Source: Akkermansiaceae bacterium (GTDB lineage Bacteria; Verrucomicrobiota; Verrucomicrobiia; Verrucomicrobiales; Akkermansiaceae). From it: a stretch of 9,239 bases of DNA. The stretch's first letter is position 1. The number at the start of each line of letters is the position of its first letter. Both the position numbers and the translations under genes were made by a program. The DNA lies in assembly GCA_023301645.1 (NCBI GenBank), contig JALZUH010000188.1, forward strand, positions 1 to 9,239, given 5' to 3'. A model generated the notes under the pieces. That model ran no database searches. It was not told the origin of the DNA and saw only the letters and a program-made list of their open reading frames with translations. Below are positions 6,352 to 9,239 of this stretch, piece by piece.

Positions 6352-7035
6352 ATGGAGATAGTTGATTACAGAGCTCATCTAAGCGAGGCGAAGCTATACG
6401 GAATCTTGGATATGGGTTATGTTGCAGAGGGGGAGATGCTGCAGGTAGCAGAGCAGTTGTTGGTTGGAGGGGTAGATGTTCTACAGTTACGAGCCAAGGG
6501 CTATGATGAAGCGGGGGTGTTGAGATTACTGACAGAAGTAGCCCCAAGTCTGCTAGAGCTGTGTCGCACTCATCAAATTCCATTGATTATTAATGACTTC
6601 CCAAAGGTGGCTGCGGCAGTAAGGGCTGACGGTGTTCACATTGGTCAAGACGACGGTAATCTAGCTAGTGTTCGCCGTATTGTGGGCGAGGATATGATCG
6701 TCGGTAGGTCTACACATTCAGTTGATCAGGCTATAGCAGCCGTCGATGAAGGTTTTGATTACATTGGTTTCGGCCCACTATTCCCCACGCCCACTAAGAA
6801 GGGGCGGCCGGGAATTGGCCTCGATGCTGTATCTGAGCTGAATACGATGGTCGACCCAGCTTTCCCAGTCTTCTGTATTGGTGGTGTTGTCTTTGAGAAT
6901 TTAGAATTAATCCTTGATTCAGGTGCTAAGCGCGTAGTGATAGTCTCAGCACTTCTGCAGTCAGAAGATTTGCCTGTAGCAGCTCGTGGGGTAAAGAAAA
7001 TACTCGAAGGGAACCCTAGACAAAGTAAGCATTAG
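6352..7035 (+). CDS. thiE: Thiamine phosphate synthase (ThiE family)
   Basis: ThiE joins hydroxymethylpyrimidine diphosphate to the thiazole phosphate to give thiamine phosphate in the cytoplasm. The 227-residue chain is a TIM barrel of usual length. Motifs in order are LYGILD (strand 1, 15-20), VLQLRAK (43-49; the substrate-binding QxRxK), LIIND (78-82), ADGVHIGQDD (92-101, the Mg/diphosphate aspartates), VGRSTHS (117-123), DYIGFGPLFPTPTKK (136-150), GIGL (154-157), FCIGGV (174-179) and VIVSALLQ (196-203). I chose the ATG at 6352; tandem GTG codons at 6331 and 6334 in the same frame would add seven residues that the family does not need. There is no Shine-Dalgarno to decide. No TPP riboswitch is visible in the 131-base divergent gap upstream. 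The kinase gene follows 39 bases downstream, probably in one transcript. VVIVSA replaces the more usual VAVVSA, a mild variation. Confidence 0.93.
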   Translation: MEIVDYRAHLSEAKLYGILDMGYVAEGEMLQVAEQLLVGGVDVLQLRAKGYDEAGVLRLLTEVAPSLLELCRTHQIPLIINDFPKVAAAVRADGVHIGQDDGNLASVRRIVGEDMIVGRSTHSVDQAIAAVDEGFDYIGFGPLFPTPTKKGRPGIGLDAVSELNTMVDPAFPVFCIGGVVFENLELILDSGAKRVVIVSALLQSEDLPVAARGVKKILEGNPRQSKH

Positions 7036-7074
7036 GCAGCAAGCTTCTTTAGTAATCATTAACGAACTCAATTT

Positions 7075-7992
7075 ATGAATATCATCATCGGCGGAACAAT
7101 CGCAATCGACAATGTCTCTACACCTAGCTCATCTGCAGAGAACCTTCTAGGTGGCTCAGCAGCCTATGCCTCACTGGCGGCTAGCTACTACAAGAAGCCA
7201 GCTCAGCTCGTGGGCGTAGTGGGCCACGATTTCCCGGCCAAGCACCTAGAAATGCTAGAGGGTCGCGGTGTCAGCACAGTGGGTGTGGAGCACTCAGACG
7301 GCGAGTCATTTACATGGACAGGTGAATACCATGAAAACATGAATGACCGCACAACCCATAGTGTTGGGCTTAATGTGCTAGAGAGCTGGCAGGTAAAAAT
7401 CCCTGATGAGATTGCAGGTAGCCAGATGGTTGTGCTAGCGAACATGTCGCCGGACAACCAAATGCAGATGATCGACCAATGCAGCGCTGAGGACAAATTC
7501 GTCATCGCAGACACCATGGATCTCTGGATACAGATCGCAAATGAGCGACTACATGAGGTATTAAAAAGAATTGATCTTCTCGTGCTCAACGAATCTGAAG
7601 CAAGACTACTTGCTGAGAACAGCAACCTCATCGTTGCTGGAGAAACCCTACTCGCCAAAGGTCCGAAGTATGTTGTCATCAAGCTCGGTGAGTTTGGCGC
7701 AATCTTGTTTGGCCCAGAGCAGTCGATTCATCGTTTCCACGCCTGGCCACTGCGCGAAATAGTTGACCCTACTGGTGCAGGTGACACATTCCTTGGTGCA
7801 ATGGCTGGATACTTAGCAGCAGGCAATGGTGTGCAGGGTGTAGATTTTACGGTCGATCAGATCAAGGAAGCTATTACAAGAGGTTCTGTCTTAGCGAGCT
7901 TCACCTGTGAGGACTTCTCAACGCGACGTCTGGATCAAGTCACTGAAGCTGATATTGATTCTCGCCTAAGTGCATTGCTCAAAATGAGTTAG
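7075..7992 (+). CDS. PfkB-family carbohydrate/nucleoside kinase
   Basis: This 305-residue protein belongs to the ribokinase (PfkB) superfamily, cytoplasmic ATP-dependent kinases of sugars or nucleosides. The first signature is NLLGGSAAYASLAAS (23-36), LVGVVGHDFP (45-54) follows, LLVLNESEARLL (168-179) precedes the nucleotide half, VIKLGEFGA (201-209) is the ATP-side strand, and the second signature IVDPTGAGDTFLGAMAGYL (229-247) holds the anion hole GAGD and catalytic base D237. All key positions look intact. GEYHENMNDRTT (83-94) resembles a widespread uncharacterised subfamily that reads GxYHEDMNxRxT there. The substrate cannot be inferred; it lacks features that would make it ThiD despite following thiE by 39 bases. 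The ATG at 7075 has no Shine-Dalgarno. Two hairpins downstream may end the transcript. Confidence 0.92.
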   Translation: MNIIIGGTIAIDNVSTPSSSAENLLGGSAAYASLAASYYKKPAQLVGVVGHDFPAKHLEMLEGRGVSTVGVEHSDGESFTWTGEYHENMNDRTTHSVGLNVLESWQVKIPDEIAGSQMVVLANMSPDNQMQMIDQCSAEDKFVIADTMDLWIQIANERLHEVLKRIDLLVLNESEARLLAENSNLIVAGETLLAKGPKYVVIKLGEFGAILFGPEQSIHRFHAWPLREIVDPTGAGDTFLGAMAGYLAAGNGVQGVDFTVDQIKEAITRGSVLASFTCEDFSTRRLDQVTEADIDSRLSALLKMS

Positions 7993-8036
7993 ACAATTCG
8001 CCTCGCTGACTTAACGCCGTTTCTTCAGGCTCTCAT

Positions 8037-8052
8037 GGGGGCGAACACCCCC
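8037..8052 (+). other. GC-rich hairpin after the kinase gene
   Basis: GGGGG (8037-8041) and CCCCC (8048-8052) form a 5-bp all-GC stem with a 6-base loop, 44 bases past the kinase stop, followed by TTGGTTATG, which is not a real T-run. It may pause or protect the transcript end; as an intrinsic terminator it is weak. Confidence 0.4.
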
Positions 8053-8080
8053 TTGGTTATGCTGGAATCTTTGATATAGA

Positions 8081-8103
8081 TTAGGCTTCGCTCCTAAGTT
8101 TTT
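8081..8103 (+). terminator. Possible weak intrinsic terminator for thiE and the kinase
   Basis: TTAGG (8081-8085) pairs with CCTAA (8093-8097) around a 7-base loop and is followed by G and five T (8099-8103). The T-run is good but the stem is short and A/T-rich. Confidence 0.4.
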
Positions 8104-8159
8104 AATGACAAGCGTGCGAGGCTCATTTTAATATTAATAGGTAATATCTGCTTATCCTG

Positions 8160-8188
8160 TTGACAGATAAGTGCTACGAACTTATTTA
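8160..8188 (+). promoter_or_regulatory. Promoter candidate for the secreted repeat protein
   Basis: A consensus TTGACA -35 (8160-8165) is followed after 17 bases by TATTTA (8183-8188), a poor -10. If used, it would give a leader of more than 100 bases before the ATG at 8319, leaving room for regulation. Confidence 0.4.
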
Positions 8189-8218
8189 TGTATATAGACA
8201 TTAGTAATCAACTGCCGT

Positions 8219-8233
8219 TTTAATACTATTAAA
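8219..8233. promoter_or_regulatory. AT-rich 15-base dyad, possible operator
   Basis: TTTAATA, a central C, and TATTAAA form a perfect inverted repeat within the leader region of the secreted protein gene. Its length and symmetry suit a dimeric DNA-binding protein, but A/T-rich dyads also arise by chance. Confidence 0.3.
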
Positions 8234-8318
8234 TATGAGTGAGTCAAACCTCAGCCGTATTCACTAAGTTGTTGAATTGATACAGTTATTACGTTCGTTT
8301 AATTCAATTATTCATTTT

Positions 8319-9239
8319 ATGAAAACCGCCCCTCCCCAAAACAAATCATTGATAGCCCTGTCGGCCTTCTTGCTGAGTGCAGCAGGCCTTCATGCGCAAG
8401 CATTCACCTCGCCTGTAGGTTATGTGACTCATACCCTCAAAGCAGGGCAGTTCAACCTTATTGGTCTTACTGTTCATAACCCTATTGAAGTCACAGGTGA
8501 CTTTGAAAGTGTTTCAGGGACGACTCTCGTCGACAACGACGCAAGCTTCAACACAGTGCTTACAGCTGGATCAACTTACATTCTAGAAGTAACCAGTGGT
8601 AGCCTTACTGGAACGATTCAAGAATTTGAATGGACCGCTAACAGCTCACCCACAACATTGGTAACATCTGATAACCTCGGTTCAGACGGCCTCAGTGCTA
8701 ATGATACTTATCAGATTCGTAGAGCTGCTACCATTTCTGATATTTTTGGTGCGACGAATGACAGGGGTCTCCTAGGAGGAGCCTCCTCCTCTGTTTCCGA
8801 TAACATATACATACCCGATGGTAATGGCGGATTTGATATCTTTTATTACTCAACAGGTGGCTTTGTAGGAACTGGCTGGCGTCAGATTGGTCAAAGTAAC
8901 GTAAATTCTGAAAACCAAGTTATGTTTATGACTGACGGTTTTTATATTTTCAAGAGAAGTTCGGATCTTGAACTAGTCATTACAGGTGCAGTCAAGCTAG
9001 AAGATACTGATCTAGCTATAACGGAAGAGTTTACATTCGTAAGCGGAGTGTATCCTGTCGGTAGCACGCTGGAATCAAGTGGTTTGGAGTCAGGTTTAAC
9101 TGCCGCTGCATCATCTACAAGTGCTGATAATATTTTGGTTCAACAGCCTGATGGAACTTTTAACTTCTATTACTTTTCATCAGGAGGGTTCGTCGGTGTA
9201 GGTTGGCGTCAGGTTGGCAGTGGAGTAACAGATCAGTCT
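8319..9239 (+). CDS. Secreted repeat protein, TIGR02597-like (partial, runs off right edge)
   Basis: The frame opens at ATG 8319 and is open for 307 codons to the window edge. Residues 1-28 are a signal peptide: a short basic start, the hydrophobic stretch LIALSAFLLSAAGL (11-24), and likely cleavage in HAQA. The mature start SPVGYVTHTLKAGQFNLIGLT resembles the TIGR02597 family, which I recall as secreted paralogs expanded in Verrucomicrobium and relatives; its function is unknown. The protein has an internal duplication. The first unit, about 151-193, ends FDIFYYSTGGFVGTGWRQIG; the second, about 258-303, ends FNFYYFSSGGFVGVGWRQVG. Both are preceded by S(V/A)(S)DNI and a (P)DG turn, suggesting beta-rich repeats. 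No cysteine, metal or catalytic motif is seen, so a structural or surface role is likelier than an enzyme. The C-terminal sorting signal, if any, lies outside. The family name is from memory; secretion and repeats are seen directly. Confidence 0.85.
   Translation, partial: MKTAPPQNKSLIALSAFLLSAAGLHAQAFTSPVGYVTHTLKAGQFNLIGLTVHNPIEVTGDFESVSGTTLVDNDASFNTVLTAGSTYILEVTSGSLTGTIQEFEWTANSSPTTLVTSDNLGSDGLSANDTYQIRRAATISDIFGATNDRGLLGGASSSVSDNIYIPDGNGGFDIFYYSTGGFVGTGWRQIGQSNVNSENQVMFMTDGFYIFKRSSDLELVITGAVKLEDTDLAITEEFTFVSGVYPVGSTLESSGLESGLTAAASSTSADNILVQQPDGTFNFYYFSSGGFVGVGWRQVGSGVTDQS

Larger units (their letters stand above)
7993..8318. other. 326-bp intergenic region with terminator-like and promoter-like elements
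   Basis: No coding frame is supported here. The first ~110 bases hold two terminator-like hairpins for the thiE/kinase unit. The remainder is A/T-rich and holds short palindromes (TTAATATTAA at 8128-8137; a 15-base dyad at 8219-8233), a perfect TTGACA at 8160-8165, overlapping TATCTG/CAGATA and CTTATC/GATAAG repeats around 8145-8171, and a TTGAATT/AATTCAA pair (about 8272-8307) just before the next gene. This suggests a regulated promoter with a long leader. Confidence 0.55.

Noticed and set aside
7203..7682. Minus-strand open frame of 159 codons inside the kinase gene
   Set aside because: It is the antisense shadow of a well-supported PfkB coding sequence, with a Ser/Thr/Cys-rich composition typical of shadows.

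Overview
The window looks like chromosomal DNA from a marine-type member of the Verrucomicrobiota. This is an inference from gene content: a secreted repeat protein resembling a family I associate with Verrucomicrobium and relatives (TIGR02597-like), a decayed GH95 fucosidase, two neighbouring bactofilins, and starts without clear Shine-Dalgarno sequences. I see no tRNA, rRNA, CRISPR array, insertion sequence or replication origin.

Layout: from the left edge to about 6.2 kb everything reads leftward (minus strand). In order of transcription this is a membrane-anchored TPR-like protein (5423-6199), a classical bactofilin (4738-5310), a strong intrinsic terminator (4601-4641), a second bactofilin with two zinc ribbons (3409-4548), a palindrome-rich gap, nadA for quinolinate synthase (2376-3314), aroB for 3-dehydroquinate synthase (1212-2300), a broken GH95 alpha-L-fucosidase (817-1198), a 364-bp stretch without a recognisable gene, and a gene running off the left edge (1-452). 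From 6.3 kb onward everything reads rightward: thiE (6352-7035), a PfkB-family kinase (7075-7992), a 326-bp regulatory gap, and a secreted protein cut by the right edge (8319-9239).

The most unusual object is the left-edge gene. Its first ~116 residues are the N-terminal half of a COG0523/CobW-type GTPase (Walker A GFLGAGKTT, CxCC metal motif). It then continues in frame into a stretch that is 29/33 identical to residues 98-130 of the intact NadA encoded 2.9 kb away. At the DNA level this is a 101-bp gap-free direct repeat (1-101 versus 2923-3023) with 18 mismatches. Nine of the 13 altered codons are synonymous, so the copy has diverged as coding sequence and is not a simple recent duplication or an assembly echo. 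The fucosidase remnant beside it has lost its whole catalytic middle, so the left 1.2 kb appears to be a rearranged zone.

How the genes work together: the TPR-like protein and the two bactofilins plausibly form a membrane-associated scaffold cluster. nadA and aroB are housekeeping genes for NAD and aromatic amino acid synthesis. thiE makes thiamine phosphate and is followed closely by a kinase whose substrate cannot be read from sequence.
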